Source of the DNA: Cyanobacteria bacterium SW_9_44_58
GTDB taxonomy: Bacteria > Cyanobacteriota > Cyanobacteriia > Cyanobacteriales > Rubidibacteraceae
Reading direction: 5' to 3'
NCBI GenBank assembly: GCA_003021905.1
Contig: PXPI01000113.1
Span: 1 to 35,986, forward strand
DNA length: 35,986 bases
In this document: piece by piece, positions 16,472-24,852 of the stretch
Position numbering within the stretch: position 1 is the stretch's first letter
Layout of the letters: every line of letters starts with the position of its first letter
The notes under the pieces: generated by a model
Told to the model about the DNA's origin: nothing
Database searches by the model: none
Seen by the model: only the letters and a program-made list of their open reading frames with translations
Program-made: the position numbers and the translations under genes

Positions 16472-16657
16472 AACTTCTACAGCTTGGACACAATGAATTA
16501 GCCTTAACAGCGATGACGCCTTTTAAAAGAGAAGACAACTTAATCATCCCTGATTGTAGAACGCCATTGACGCATTTCACCAAAAAAAATTATTATCATA
16601 GCGTCCTGAGAAGACACTTACCCGTAAGTCCCCTCCCTCGATTTGCAATAACCATCA

Positions 16658-17653
16658 ATGATAATCCGCAATCCTAAACCTTGGCAAAACCCGCGTTCTC
16701 CCGTTACTTCCAAACGGTTATATTTCAATCGCCGTCACTTTATTAAAAGTCTGATTGGTACGACGCTAGGGGCAACGACGCTTTCTCTGGCAGGCTGTGA
16801 AACATCAAATTCAGAACAAGCAGCCTTAAAAGAGACCCTCAACCAACCGAAAATTTCTCCTCTCTCCACCAATCCCAAGTTTGCTTCTGTTAACCGTCCC
16901 GTTACAGATGAAATTCTAGCTGGCAGTTACAACAACTTTTATGAGTTTGGCGGGAATAAGTCAATTTGGTCTAAAGCACAAAACCTGCCTACTGATAATT
17001 GGCAAGTCGAAGTAACCGGGTTGGTAAAAAACCCCAAAACCTATGATTTAGACGATATTAAAAAACAATTTCCCATAGAAGAACGCATTTATCGCTTTCG
17101 CTGCGTGGAAGCGTGGTCTATGGTATTGCCTTGGGTGGGCTTTCCCATGAAGGAATTGATTAAAGCGGTAGAACCGACTTCTCAAGCGAAATTTGTTCGT
17201 TTTACCTCCTTTTATGACAAGAAAGTGATGCCGGGACCGATGTTTAATTTTGGGGACCTGCCTTGGCCTTATACTGAAGGATTGCGCATCGAAGAAATGG
17301 CCAATGAATTAGCCTTTTTTGCCATTGGCATATATGGCGAGGAACTGCCGAAACAGCATGGGGCGCCGATACGGGCAGTTTTACCCTGGAAATACGGCTT
17401 TAAAGGGGCCAAATCCATTGTGAAAGTCGAATTCCTCGCAGAACGCCCTGCTACCTATTGGAATACCCTCATGCCCAATGAGTATGGCTTTATTGCCAAT
17501 GTTAACCCCAATGTGCCCCATCCCCGTTGGTCACAGGCAACTGAAAAGTTTATCAGCGACGGACCGGATTTATCTTGGGAGATTAAAGAAACGCAGTTAT
17601 ATAACGGATATCAAAAGTACGTGGCGCAGTTATATCAGTCTGAAAAAACTTAA
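16658..17653 (+). CDS. msrP: MsrP (YedY)-type molybdoenzyme, Tat-exported
   Basis: A 331-aa sulfite-oxidase-fold enzyme of the MsrP/YedY group, which repairs methionine sulfoxide in periplasmic proteins. The twin-arginine signal NRRHFIKSLIG (residues 24-34) precedes a hydrophobic stretch ending SLAGC, so Cys47 may also be lipidated. The molybdopterin-binding cysteine is Cys149 in YRFRCVEAWSMVLPWVG, and GAPIRAVLPWKYGFKG follows. The partner heme protein gene msrQ is not in the window. The molybdenum cofactor gene moeA lies 1.2 kb downstream on the same strand, with one opposing gene between. ATG at 16658 leaves a long n-region, and no strong ribosome site supports it. Confidence 0.88.
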   Translation: MIIRNPKPWQNPRSPVTSKRLYFNRRHFIKSLIGTTLGATTLSLAGCETSNSEQAALKETLNQPKISPLSTNPKFASVNRPVTDEILAGSYNNFYEFGGNKSIWSKAQNLPTDNWQVEVTGLVKNPKTYDLDDIKKQFPIEERIYRFRCVEAWSMVLPWVGFPMKELIKAVEPTSQAKFVRFTSFYDKKVMPGPMFNFGDLPWPYTEGLRIEEMANELAFFAIGIYGEELPKQHGAPIRAVLPWKYGFKGAKSIVKVEFLAERPATYWNTLMPNEYGFIANVNPNVPHPRWSQATEKFISDGPDLSWEIKETQLYNGYQKYVAQLYQSEKT

Positions 17654-17668
17654 TCAGCAATTTCTCCG

Positions 17669-18751
17669 CTAGGTTTGCCTTTCTTTGGCTTCCTGCTTTA
17701 AATCGCAGATTAACAGATGGGGATAAACGTCGCCGGTTTCTACAATCCGTTCGTGATGAATTGCAAAGGTTCCTAATTTGTAAATGAGTTTTTTGAATAA
17801 TCGGTGTCCTTTCCCTACCAATAACACCATACGACCGCCCGGTTCTAAAACGTTTGCCGCTCCCTCCAACAATTTGAGATACAAGCGAAAAAAGTCGATA
17901 TCAGGTCCTAGGTGCATTCCGTAAGGCGGGTTAGTGACAATGGCGCGAAAGTAGTTAGCGGAATAGCCCTGGTCTAAATCTCTTGCGTCAAGTTGCTTGA
18001 GATGCCCTCGATGGGACAGATGATTAGCCTCAAGGTTGGCTTTTGCCCCTTCTACCGCTTCTTTGCGGCGATCGCTGCCATAGAGTTCCAAATGGGGAAA
18101 CACCGTCCCTGCCTCAATCAAAATCGTACCAGAACCGCAAAAGGGATCTAACAAATGCCCCTCTCCTTCTAATTCACACAAATGCAACAGCCCATACGCC
18201 ATGGTGGTTTTGATGGTAATACGCGGCAGCCAAACTTTTTGATGCCGCCGACTCAGAGAAGTCTTTGTTAGTTGCAGACTCACTAAACACAAGTTATCGA
18301 AAATATCCACTCTGACGTTGACATCAGGATGATTTAAATCAACAGCTTTGCCATAGCGTTCTACTAACGTAGCACCGGCAATTCGTTGCACCTCCATACT
18401 GTTAAACAAATGCTGGCCGCTTCGTTTGGTGGTAACGCGAAACGCCTTAGCCGATTCCATTTCCGGAATATCCAATGCCTGTATTTCCTGATAAATTTGA
18501 TCGAGAAAATCTACTTCTGGGGATTTGTAAAAGGGATAAAGATGGCGCATAATGTGAAATGCCGATCGCGCCTGAAACGCTACCTCTTCTAAGGTGGGAT
18601 CGGAACTTTCCACAAAAATTTGTCCGTCTAAATGAAAGGGCTTGCGTTGGATAGTTGCAATTTTACATCCAGCTTGCGAGGCTTTATTGCGGAACTCTTG
18701 TTCTAATACATCTTCCATTCCAGGATTGGTCGTTAAACGCAATTGGGTCAT
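17669..18751 (-). CDS. THUMP-domain class I RNA guanine-N2 methyltransferase (TrmN/RlmL-like)
   Basis: A 360-aa SAM-dependent RNA methyltransferase. The N-terminal third (about 1-155) is the ferredoxin-like plus THUMP region (LTTNPGMEDVLEQEF to VRVDIFDNLCLVSLQLT), which binds RNA. The catalytic domain has the SAM loop LLDPFCGSGTILIEA near residue 200 and the N-methyltransferase motif TNPPYG near residue 274. Relatives methylate guanine at N2 in tRNA position 6 (TrmN/Trm14) or in 23S rRNA (RlmL N-terminal domain); I cannot decide between them. It is convergent with msrP, 15 bases apart, and divergent from moeA. Confidence 0.88.
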   Translation of the reverse strand: MTQLRLTTNPGMEDVLEQEFRNKASQAGCKIATIQRKPFHLDGQIFVESSDPTLEEVAFQARSAFHIMRHLYPFYKSPEVDFLDQIYQEIQALDIPEMESAKAFRVTTKRSGQHLFNSMEVQRIAGATLVERYGKAVDLNHPDVNVRVDIFDNLCLVSLQLTKTSLSRRHQKVWLPRITIKTTMAYGLLHLCELEGEGHLLDPFCGSGTILIEAGTVFPHLELYGSDRRKEAVEGAKANLEANHLSHRGHLKQLDARDLDQGYSANYFRAIVTNPPYGMHLGPDIDFFRLYLKLLEGAANVLEPGGRMVLLVGKGHRLFKKLIYKLGTFAIHHERIVETGDVYPHLLICDLKQEAKERQT

Positions 18752-18846
18752 GTTGATGTTTGTAGAAACTGCAGAGTTCCCATTGTAGCGTGCTTTAAAG
18801 ATGACAATTTGCTAGGTTTAGAATTAATGTTCAACCATTTTCCCTG

Positions 18847-20064
18847 ATGCTACCGGTTAAAGACGCAGAAAATCTGATCCTAAATCACGTTCAACCCTTA
18901 ACCGAAACCGAACCTGTGAGTTTAGATGCTGTTGCGGGGAGAGTTTTGGCAACGCCAGTCAGCAGCAGCTTAGACTATCCCCATGACGATAATTCCGCCA
19001 TGGATGGATATGCAGCGCGATCGCGCGACTTAACCGAAGCCAGTCCAGAGCAACCGGTTTCCCTTGATATTGTGGAAGAAATTCCGGCAGGGGTTCCCCC
19101 GCGCCACCCTTTAAAAACCAAACAAGCAGCGCGCATTTTTACCGGCGGGGTGTTGCCCATTGGGGCCGATACCATTATTATCCAAGAAGAAACCCAACGG
19201 GAAGGGGATCAGGTCAAAGTTTTTTCCTCACCTACCCCTGGGCAATTTGTTCGCAAAAAAGGGAGTTTCTATCAAGCGCAACAACCGTTGCTTCCCTCCG
19301 GCCTTACAGTAGGCGCCCCGGAATTGGCCATTTTAGCGGCAATGCAATGTCGGGAAATTTCCGTTTATTGTCGCCCGCGGGTCAGTATTTTTTCCAGCGG
19401 CAATGAACTCATCACGCCGGATCAAACCTTGCAACGGGGACAACTGGTGGATTCCAACCAATATGCCCTAACCGAATTGGTGAAAGCTCAAGGGGCAATT
19501 CCCATTCCCTTAGGCATTATACCGGATGAGCGAGACGCATTGAAAAGCGCGATCGCGCAAGCTATTTCTTCTTCCGATTTTGTCATTTCCACCGGCGGCG
19601 TTTCCGTGGGGGATTATGATTATATTGAGCAAATTTTAAAAGAATTAGGGGGAGAAATCCACATCAATTCTGTTGCCATTAAACCGGGAAAACCTCTGAC
19701 TTTTGCCGCCTTTCCCAACTGCTATTACTTTGGCTTGCCAGGAAATCCGGTTTCTGCGCTCGTTACGTTTTGGCGATTTGTCTCTCCTGCTCTCAAAAAA
19801 TTATCGGGACAAACCAACAATTTGCAACCTAATTTTGTTAAAGCTAAAACTGAACAAAAACTGCAAGGAAATGGGAAACGAGAAACTTATCTATGGGGAC
19901 AATTAAAAATAATTGCTGGGGAATATAAGTTTCATTTAGCGGGAGGCAGTCATAGTTCCGGCAACTTAATCAATCTTGCCCAAACCAATGCTTTAGCAGT
20001 CATTCCAGTTGGCGAAACCGTTATTTCAGCTCAAGAAACGGTAGCAGTAATGCCCATCGAATAA
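18847..20064 (+). CDS. moeA: Molybdopterin molybdenumtransferase MoeA
   Basis: A 405-aa cytosolic enzyme that inserts molybdenum into adenylylated molybdopterin. All MoeA blocks are present: LDYPHDDNSAMDGYAARSRD near residue 42, RIFTGGVLPIGADTIIIQEE near 98, VSIFSSGNELITP near 180, TGGVSVGDYDYIEQIL near 251, KPGKPLTFA near 280 and GLPGNPVSALVTFWRF near 297. Length matches the family. The product supplies the cofactor needed by enzymes such as the MsrP-type protein nearby. Stand-alone gene, with 95 bases between it and the divergent methyltransferase gene. Confidence 0.95.
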   Translation: MLPVKDAENLILNHVQPLTETEPVSLDAVAGRVLATPVSSSLDYPHDDNSAMDGYAARSRDLTEASPEQPVSLDIVEEIPAGVPPRHPLKTKQAARIFTGGVLPIGADTIIIQEETQREGDQVKVFSSPTPGQFVRKKGSFYQAQQPLLPSGLTVGAPELAILAAMQCREISVYCRPRVSIFSSGNELITPDQTLQRGQLVDSNQYALTELVKAQGAIPIPLGIIPDERDALKSAIAQAISSSDFVISTGGVSVGDYDYIEQILKELGGEIHINSVAIKPGKPLTFAAFPNCYYFGLPGNPVSALVTFWRFVSPALKKLSGQTNNLQPNFVKAKTEQKLQGNGKRETYLWGQLKIIAGEYKFHLAGGSHSSGNLINLAQTNALAVIPVGETVISAQETVAVMPIE

Positions 20065-20488
20065 TTATATCAATTGGTATTGTTCTAACATCGCCTTAGC
20101 CTGAACTTTGGTTAGCTGCTGTTCGAAATACTCTCCCCAGCATTGTCTGGATACTAACCGAATGCACCTTTATCAGCTTCTATCCCACAGAGCGCGATCG
20201 CGCTTTTTATACCATTTTTATCAAGTCGGGCTACAGTAAAAACGCTCAAAACCTTGCTATAGCGGGACATAAGTGTAGCATTATTTCTTGAAAATGGTAT
20301 TATACCGTTTATCAAAAGTCACTGGAAACTTAACCCCAGTTTGTAGAGATGTGTGATGCAGTATCTCTCTAGCCACTTTTGAGAATTGGTATTATTAACT
20401 TGCTTTGGAAAAAGCGAGACAAAATTGCCGTTTTTTTAATCGATAGGCAGAGATTTTTTTAACAGGTTCTAATGAATTTTCCTGAATT
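20065..20488. other. Repeat-rich intergenic region
   Basis: The 424 bases after moeA hold no gene. They contain a HIP1-centred palindrome AGCGCGATCGCGCT (20191-20204) followed by five T, the foldback element at 20209-20300, a second weak foldback (TCAAAAGT at about 20312, ACTTTTGA at about 20375) that encloses AGAGAT/ATCTCT, and three copies of ATTGGTATT-like sequence (about 20074, 20296 reversed and 20385). These look like eroded miniature elements or a structured RNA. The promoter of the next gene must lie near 20400-20480. Confidence 0.5.
20209..20300. repeat. Foldback (MITE-like) element
   Basis: TACCATTTTTATCAAG at the left faces CTTGAAAATGGTA at the right, and further in GCTACA (about 20230) faces TGTAGC (about 20274). 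The imperfect inverted repeats span some 30 bases each and are flanked by TA. The size and TA flanks recall Tc1/mariner-derived miniature elements; a structured small RNA is the alternative. Confidence 0.4.
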
Positions 20489-20893
20489 TTGAAATTCGAC
20501 AGTCTGTCTTTTGACGAATTAACAGAGGATCGCTTATACTCTTATGGCACTGATTTGCGGAATAATAGATTGATGGGACTGTCTCTAAAAAAACAGAAAC
20601 TAGTTAACATTGGTGTTGCCCCCCATGATGGTATATTTTGTATTGGCATTTCTCCTCATGGTTTAATTTCCATTGGTGCTATTCCTCACGGTTTGATCTC
20701 CATTGGTTTAATTCCAATGGGACTCTTTTCCCTGGGACTTGTTTCTATGGGAATTGTTTCAATTGGTCAAATTACTATGGGAATCGTGAGTGTAGGACAA
20801 AAAAATATGACCGTTATTGAACTCAATGTCGGTGACGTTTCCTCTGAGAAGAAGTTACAAGAAAAAGAAAATGGTCATCATATGTCTCATTAA
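20489..20893 (+). CDS. Unrecognised protein with ten-residue glycine repeats
   Basis: A 134-aa frame whose core (about residues 50-112) is six near-perfect ten-residue repeats of the form G-x-x-x-x-G-hydrophobic-x-S-hydrophobic, for example GISPHGLISI, GAIPHGLISI, GLIPMGLFSL and GLVSMGIVSI. Such spacing suggests a beta-solenoid or a tightly packed membrane-apposed sheet. The N-terminus is polar and the C-terminus charged (SSEKKLQEKENGHH). The first usable start is TTG at 20489 without a clear ribosome site; an ATG at 20573 would keep all repeats. It precedes the BlaI-M56 pair by 72 bases and may be controlled with them. Function unknown. Confidence 0.6.
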   Translation: MKFDSLSFDELTEDRLYSYGTDLRNNRLMGLSLKKQKLVNIGVAPHDGIFCIGISPHGLISIGAIPHGLISIGLIPMGLFSLGLVSMGIVSIGQITMGIVSVGQKNMTVIELNVGDVSSEKKLQEKENGHHMSH

Positions 20894-20965
20894 TTGGCTA
20901 TTTTTTGTTGGCTAATTTAGCAATTCTATTGCTTTTAAAAAACGATTAAATCAATCCTGAAATTG

Positions 20966-21388
20966 ATGACACCTTTACCAAATGAACGTCCGAAAAAATT
21001 ATCTTTAGGCCCTTTAGAAAAAGAAATTTTAGAAATTGTTTGGGAATTGGGTTGTGCCAGCGTGAAAGCTATTCATGAACGTATTTTAAGCGATCCCGAC
21101 CGAAAATTGGCTTATACCTCAGTAACTACTGTGTTGCAACGTTTGACGAAAAAAGGTTGGCTGAAGTGTCATAAACAAGGACGGGTATTTTATTGGCAGG
21201 CCAAATTGTCTAAACAACAAGCCCAAGCCTTGACAGCTTACGAACAATTAAATCAGTTTTTAGCAGTAAGCAATCCGGATTTAGTGGCTTCTTTTGCAGA
21301 CAATCTTGATCGTACGAGTTTAGAACAACTGGACGCGATCGCGCAGCGTTTAAAAACGATTCGCCAGCAACGGGAGGAACAAGACTAA
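20966..21388 (+). CDS. BlaI/MecI/CopY-family transcriptional repressor
   Basis: A 140-aa winged-helix repressor. The motif LGPLEKEILEIVWELGCASVKAIHERI opens the helix-turn-helix, and YTSVTTVLQRLTKKGWL is the recognition helix and wing typical of BlaI. The C-terminal half is a helical dimerisation region. In the beta-lactam systems such repressors are cut by the partner M56 protease. The ATG at 20966 is preferred over a TTG three bases earlier. Its stop overlaps the ATG of the M56 gene (TAATG), so the two are translationally coupled. No palindromic TACA-TGTA operator is evident in the 72 bases upstream. Confidence 0.9.
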   Translation: MTPLPNERPKKLSLGPLEKEILEIVWELGCASVKAIHERILSDPDRKLAYTSVTTVLQRLTKKGWLKCHKQGRVFYWQAKLSKQQAQALTAYEQLNQFLAVSNPDLVASFADNLDRTSLEQLDAIAQRLKTIRQQREEQD

Positions 21389-22233
21389 TGCATACGGTGA
21401 TGATTATAATGGCCCTGTTCAGTGCTGTGATCATCCGTTGGCTGTGGTCGCGGCAATCTCTTAATTATCCCCAACGCTGGCAACAAACCCTATTTTATTT
21501 TCTCTTTCCCCCTCTGTTGTTGATGATGACAGCCATGGCAGTCTTGGGAATGGGATGTCAGGGAAAAATGTTGGGGTTAGAAACTGGCTGCATTAGTTAT
21601 GGGCTGACGTTATTATTTTTGCTGGGGGCAATCGCAACGTTGCTGCGGCAATTTTATTTAGGAGCGCGATCGCGGCGACAGCTTCCACAATATCAAACCC
21701 TGACCGTTGCCGGATATACTGCCCATCTTCTCCCATTATCTATTCCCTACACTGCTCAAATGGGTTGGCGACAGTCGCAACTGGTTATTAGCGAGGGCTT
21801 ACTCTCGATTCTCGATACCGCCCATTTAGAAGCGGTCATTGCCCACGAACAAGCCCATGTTCACTATCGAGATACCTTTTGGTTTTTTTGGTTAGGGTGG
21901 TTGTACCGAACAACCTTTTGGCTGCCCAAAAGTCGCCATCTCTGGGAAGAATTGCTCTTATTGCGGGAACTGCGGGCTGATTGGAAAGCCAGTCAAACCG
22001 TTGATCCAATTCTACTGGCAGAATCATTAGTGACGGTTGCCAAGTTTCGAGTTCACTCTCCCGAAGTTGGCTGTGCCGGTTTAAGCTGCACGGCAAACCA
22101 GAGTCGCTTAGAAGAGCGCATTGAAGCCTTAATCAATCAAGAACAAGTCATAACGCCCCCTTTAGTGAATTTAGGGCGAGAATTACTTTGGACATTAATC
22201 CCTTTGGCAACAATCCCTTGGCATCAAAGATAA
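21388..22233 (+). CDS. M56/M48-type membrane metalloprotease (BlaR1-like, no sensor domain)
   Basis: A 281-aa integral membrane zinc protease with about three to four hydrophobic segments before the active site. The HExxH motif is VIAHEQAHVHYRDTFW, near residue 150, with a downstream acidic stretch LLLRELRADW that likely gives the third zinc ligand. It lacks the extracellular penicillin-binding sensor of BlaR1, as is common outside beta-lactam systems. Coupled to the BlaI-type gene, it probably relieves repression on an unknown signal. The repeat protein just upstream is the nearest candidate target gene. Confidence 0.88.
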   Translation: MHTVMIIMALFSAVIIRWLWSRQSLNYPQRWQQTLFYFLFPPLLLMMTAMAVLGMGCQGKMLGLETGCISYGLTLLFLLGAIATLLRQFYLGARSRRQLPQYQTLTVAGYTAHLLPLSIPYTAQMGWRQSQLVISEGLLSILDTAHLEAVIAHEQAHVHYRDTFWFFWLGWLYRTTFWLPKSRHLWEELLLLRELRADWKASQTVDPILLAESLVTVAKFRVHSPEVGCAGLSCTANQSRLEERIEALINQEQVITPPLVNLGRELLWTLIPLATIPWHQR

Positions 22234-22261
22234 GTAGATAGGACTTGTTCCTTGTTAAAAT

Positions 22262-22355
22262 TCAAGAGGTTCTTCTGGCATGTTGCATTTGCCAGCACCT
22301 CAACATTCCTCTTTAAAAATCTTCTCGTCGTGAACGACGGGGTTTCAGACCCGTG
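22262..22355. other. Palindromic region, possible terminator plus IS-end debris
   Basis: AAGAGG (22264-22269) faces CCTCTT and encloses CTGGCA/TGCCAG around nine bases. Then CGTCGT-GA-ACGACG forms a second hairpin at about 22327-22340, followed by GGGT-TTCAG-ACCC. The latter two recall palindromic ends of IS200/IS605 elements in cyanobacteria. The first hairpin may end the BlaI-M56 transcript. No ORF. Confidence 0.35.
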
Positions 22356-22363
22356 ATTCAATA

Positions 22364-23239
22364 ATGAAGAAAGCTCTTACCTTGGCAAGTCTGCTGTTAA
22401 CAGGAATTATCTTCCCAGTTGCAGCAGCAGCTCAGTTTATTAATAACGACAACAGTTGTCCTGCTCCGATTCTGTCACGGCTTGATCGGCATAAAATTGC
22501 CCCTGGAGAAACCATTAAAGGGATTGCGCAACAATATGGTTTACTCCCAGAAACTCTAATTCGTTTAAATCCCAGTTTGCAAAAAAATCGCGATGTTCCT
22601 GTGGGAACTGAAATTCGCATTCCTCCCTTTAACGGCATTCGCATCGAAGTGCCGCCGGGAACCACCTGGCAAGATTTAGAACAAGCTTATGGCGTTCGCG
22701 CTGATGTTTTATTTGAACTCAATGGGTGTACTAGAGAACCGCAGGTGGTATTTCTACCGGGGGTTGCTTGGCAAGGGAAAGATCCCAAGGCAGTTTATAA
22801 CTATACTGGCCTAAGTCATTATCCGCTTCCTCAATCGGGGGAAGTGGGACAGAATTATGGTTGGTATAGCAATCCCAATACCAATGAACGCAGGTTGCAT
22901 AGCGGTGTCGATTTGGTGGCAGATGTGGGAACCCCGGTTTTAGCCGCAGAAGCCGGAACCGTAACTTTTGCCGGAAAACATCCGGTTTATGGCAATTTTA
23001 TTGTTATCAACCACAGTCAGGGACAACAAACCCGCTATGGTCATCTGAAAACCATGCAAGTGGAAAAGGAACAATCAGTGAATGCGGGAGAGAGGATTGG
23101 TACAGTCGGCAAAACGGGACAACCCCACATCAAGCGATCGCATCTGCATTTTGAAGTGCGTCATAAAAGCCCCCAAGGTTGGGTAGCACAAGACCCGGAA
23201 ATTCATTTGCAATCGCTGAATGAGGCGGTTAGCCAATAA
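22364..23239 (+). CDS. LysM-containing M23 peptidase (murein endopeptidase)
   Basis: A 291-aa exported protein. The signal peptide runs to about residue 23 (PVAAAAQF). A LysM domain follows (HKIAPGETIKGIAQQYGL to PVGTEIRIPPF), then a second LysM-like stretch (VPPGTTWQDLEQAYGV). The M23 LytM domain has the zinc motif HSGVDL (His and Asp of HxxxD) near residue 179 and HLHFEV near residue 261. It cleaves peptide cross-bridges or activates amidases at the septum or cell wall. Single gene; ATG at 22364. All zinc ligands of an active M23 enzyme appear present. Confidence 0.92.
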   Translation: MKKALTLASLLLTGIIFPVAAAAQFINNDNSCPAPILSRLDRHKIAPGETIKGIAQQYGLLPETLIRLNPSLQKNRDVPVGTEIRIPPFNGIRIEVPPGTTWQDLEQAYGVRADVLFELNGCTREPQVVFLPGVAWQGKDPKAVYNYTGLSHYPLPQSGEVGQNYGWYSNPNTNERRLHSGVDLVADVGTPVLAAEAGTVTFAGKHPVYGNFIVINHSQGQQTRYGHLKTMQVEKEQSVNAGERIGTVGKTGQPHIKRSHLHFEVRHKSPQGWVAQDPEIHLQSLNEAVSQ

Positions 23240-23257
23240 AACTAAACTTTATTTTTT

Positions 23258-23980
23258 TCAGATAACGGTGTGAATGGGAACCACTTGTACCACGCAATTG
23301 CTATACCCTAATGCGTCTAAACTGTTGACAAATTCCGGGGTCCAAACTGTTTCTTGAACCGGAATATTCTGTTGCTTTAAAACGTTAATGAGGCGCGATC
23401 GCGCGATCCCCGATAAGGCATTACTCACCGCAGGCGTCCACCAAATGCCGTCTTTCCATCCCCATAAGTTGCCAGTACCGGTTTCCAACCAATTCCCATT
23501 TTCATCCACTAAAATTGCCTCTTGGGCGCCTTTTTGCTTGGCGGTTTGCAATGCTAACCAACTACTCAAATAATTGCCGGTTTTATGTTGGGGAAAACTG
23601 CGACGAAATTGCCCATCCTTCGCTAACCAAGCAATAATTCCTTGTTCTTGGCGTTGGGTTAAATCACTGGGTAAAGCACGCCCGGTAATCCATTCCCGGC
23701 CATCGGGAAAAATGGTCATGCGCAAAACCGGAAACTGTTGGCTTAACCGTTGGGCTCCCTCACGCAGTCGATTCCAGTCGGGTTGTTGCCAAGAAAAAGC
23801 TTGAAGCGATTGTGACAAGCGGTGACAGTGGTCACGCCATTGGCTTAAAGGGTGATCTAAATCCTGTTCATAGACACGTAACGTGGTGAACACTGTTGCC
23901 CCATAAAGCAATCCTGGATCATTAATGGGAAGGGTAATCGCGTCTCCTATGAGCAGTTGGCCATCATACCAATGAGTCAT
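23258..23980 (-). CDS. pabC: Class IV PLP aminotransferase, probable aminodeoxychorismate lyase
   Basis: A 240-aa fold-type IV PLP enzyme. The N-terminus has the family pattern DGQLLIGDAITLPINDPGLLYG, the PLP-binding lysine lies in HKTGNYLSSWLA near residue 133, and EAILVDENGNWLETGTGNLW is the phosphate-binding region. Length of about 240 is short for branched-chain aminotransferases (about 300) and fits 4-amino-4-deoxychorismate lyase, which makes p-aminobenzoate for folate. D-amino acid transaminase is the main alternative. An inverted repeat CTTGATTAG (23994-24002) / CTAATCAAG (24036-24044) lies just upstream of the start. Confidence 0.75.
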   Translation of the reverse strand: MTHWYDGQLLIGDAITLPINDPGLLYGATVFTTLRVYEQDLDHPLSQWRDHCHRLSQSLQAFSWQQPDWNRLREGAQRLSQQFPVLRMTIFPDGREWITGRALPSDLTQRQEQGIIAWLAKDGQFRRSFPQHKTGNYLSSWLALQTAKQKGAQEAILVDENGNWLETGTGNLWGWKDGIWWTPAVSNALSGIARSRLINVLKQQNIPVQETVWTPEFVNSLDALGYSNCVVQVVPIHTVI

Positions 23981-24047
23981 GAGAATTGTGATGCTTGATT
24001 AGCGTATCCGAACTAAAATATTAACAATCAAGTGTCTAATCAAGTGA

Positions 24048-24449
24048 TCAAGAGAGAGCATCCGTTAAGGAAATGGCAATATTGGGAAAACTTTGTAGAA
24101 TTTTTTGATCAGCGGTTACAAGCTGGGTTTGCAGTTGCATCGCTAGGGGAACGAACTCACAATCATAAGCAGAGCAATTGCTGGTTTCCACTAAACGCAA
24201 CACATCAAAGGAAGCAACTTCAAACTCATGTTCCGATAACAAAATTTCTGCTTCTGATTGCATTGAGTAAGCCTGGTTAAAACTTAATAAGCCTTTCCGA
24301 ATATACAGGGCTAGAACATTACGGAATTCACTGCACCATATCAGGGGAGCAGCCCACTCCGGTTCTTGCATGAGTAAACGCTCCACATTCGCAGTTTGAT
24401 CCGTAGGTAGATAGAAATAACAAATAATATTGGTATCAACAATAATCAT
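24048..24449 (-). CDS. PIN-domain toxin (VapC/FitB-like)
   Basis: A 133-aa PIN-domain ribonuclease, the toxin of a type II toxin-antitoxin pair. Acidic metal ligands are visible at Asp5 in IIVDTNIICYF, Glu41 in WCSEFRNVLALY, Asp95 in NCSAYDCEFVPLA and Asp114 in LVTADQKILQSFP. Relatives cut tRNA or rRNA when free of antitoxin. It overlaps the antitoxin gene by four bases (ATGA). All four acidic residues are kept, so it is likely active. Confidence 0.9.
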   Translation of the reverse strand: MIIVDTNIICYFYLPTDQTANVERLLMQEPEWAAPLIWCSEFRNVLALYIRKGLLSFNQAYSMQSEAEILLSEHEFEVASFDVLRLVETSNCSAYDCEFVPLAMQLQTQLVTADQKILQSFPNIAISLTDALS

Positions 24450-24694
24450 GGGCGACCTTGATCAATCGCAGCGGTAATTTCTTCAAGGTCAAAATTCCCA
24501 GAAGATTGGACACTATTCCTAAGCTGGCGAGCGCGCATGAGTCGTTCTTCCCGATTAACTGGTGCTGATAGCAACGTTTTTTCCAGGCAGGCAATTATTT
24601 CGCTGTTAATACTGCGGTGATTCGCCTGAGCAGATTGTTTGAGGCGCTCGTAAATCTCATCGGGTATATTCTTAAGGGTAATGGTACTAGCCAT
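24446..24694 (-). CDS. Antitoxin with ribbon-helix-helix fold (FitA/VapB-like)
   Basis: An 82-aa DNA-binding antitoxin. The RHH motif is at the N-terminus (ASTITLKNIPDEIYERLKQS, then HRSINSEIIACLE). The C-terminal third (about 50-82) is the flexible toxin-binding tail. It is the first gene of the pair and should repress its own promoter in the 150 bases upstream. The stop is in ATGA overlap with the toxin start. Confidence 0.9.
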   Translation of the reverse strand: MASTITLKNIPDEIYERLKQSAQANHRSINSEIIACLEKTLLSAPVNREERLMRARQLRNSVQSSGNFDLEEITAAIDQGRP

Positions 24695-24852
24695 AGAAAT
24701 TTTCGGAAAACAGGTTCCACTATAGAACCATTATGGTTTTTAAAAAGGAAAGCGTCAACTAAATCCCCCTCAATCAGGATCATTGCGAAAGCAACGTTCT
24801 GCTGGAGCACGCTACTGTTGAATTAGTGCCCCAATTTTGAAAGCAACGATTT

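Noticed and set aside
20191-20209. HIP1 palindrome followed by five T as a terminator for moeA
   Set aside because: The palindrome has no loop and HIP1 is common inside genes, so terminator function is not supported.
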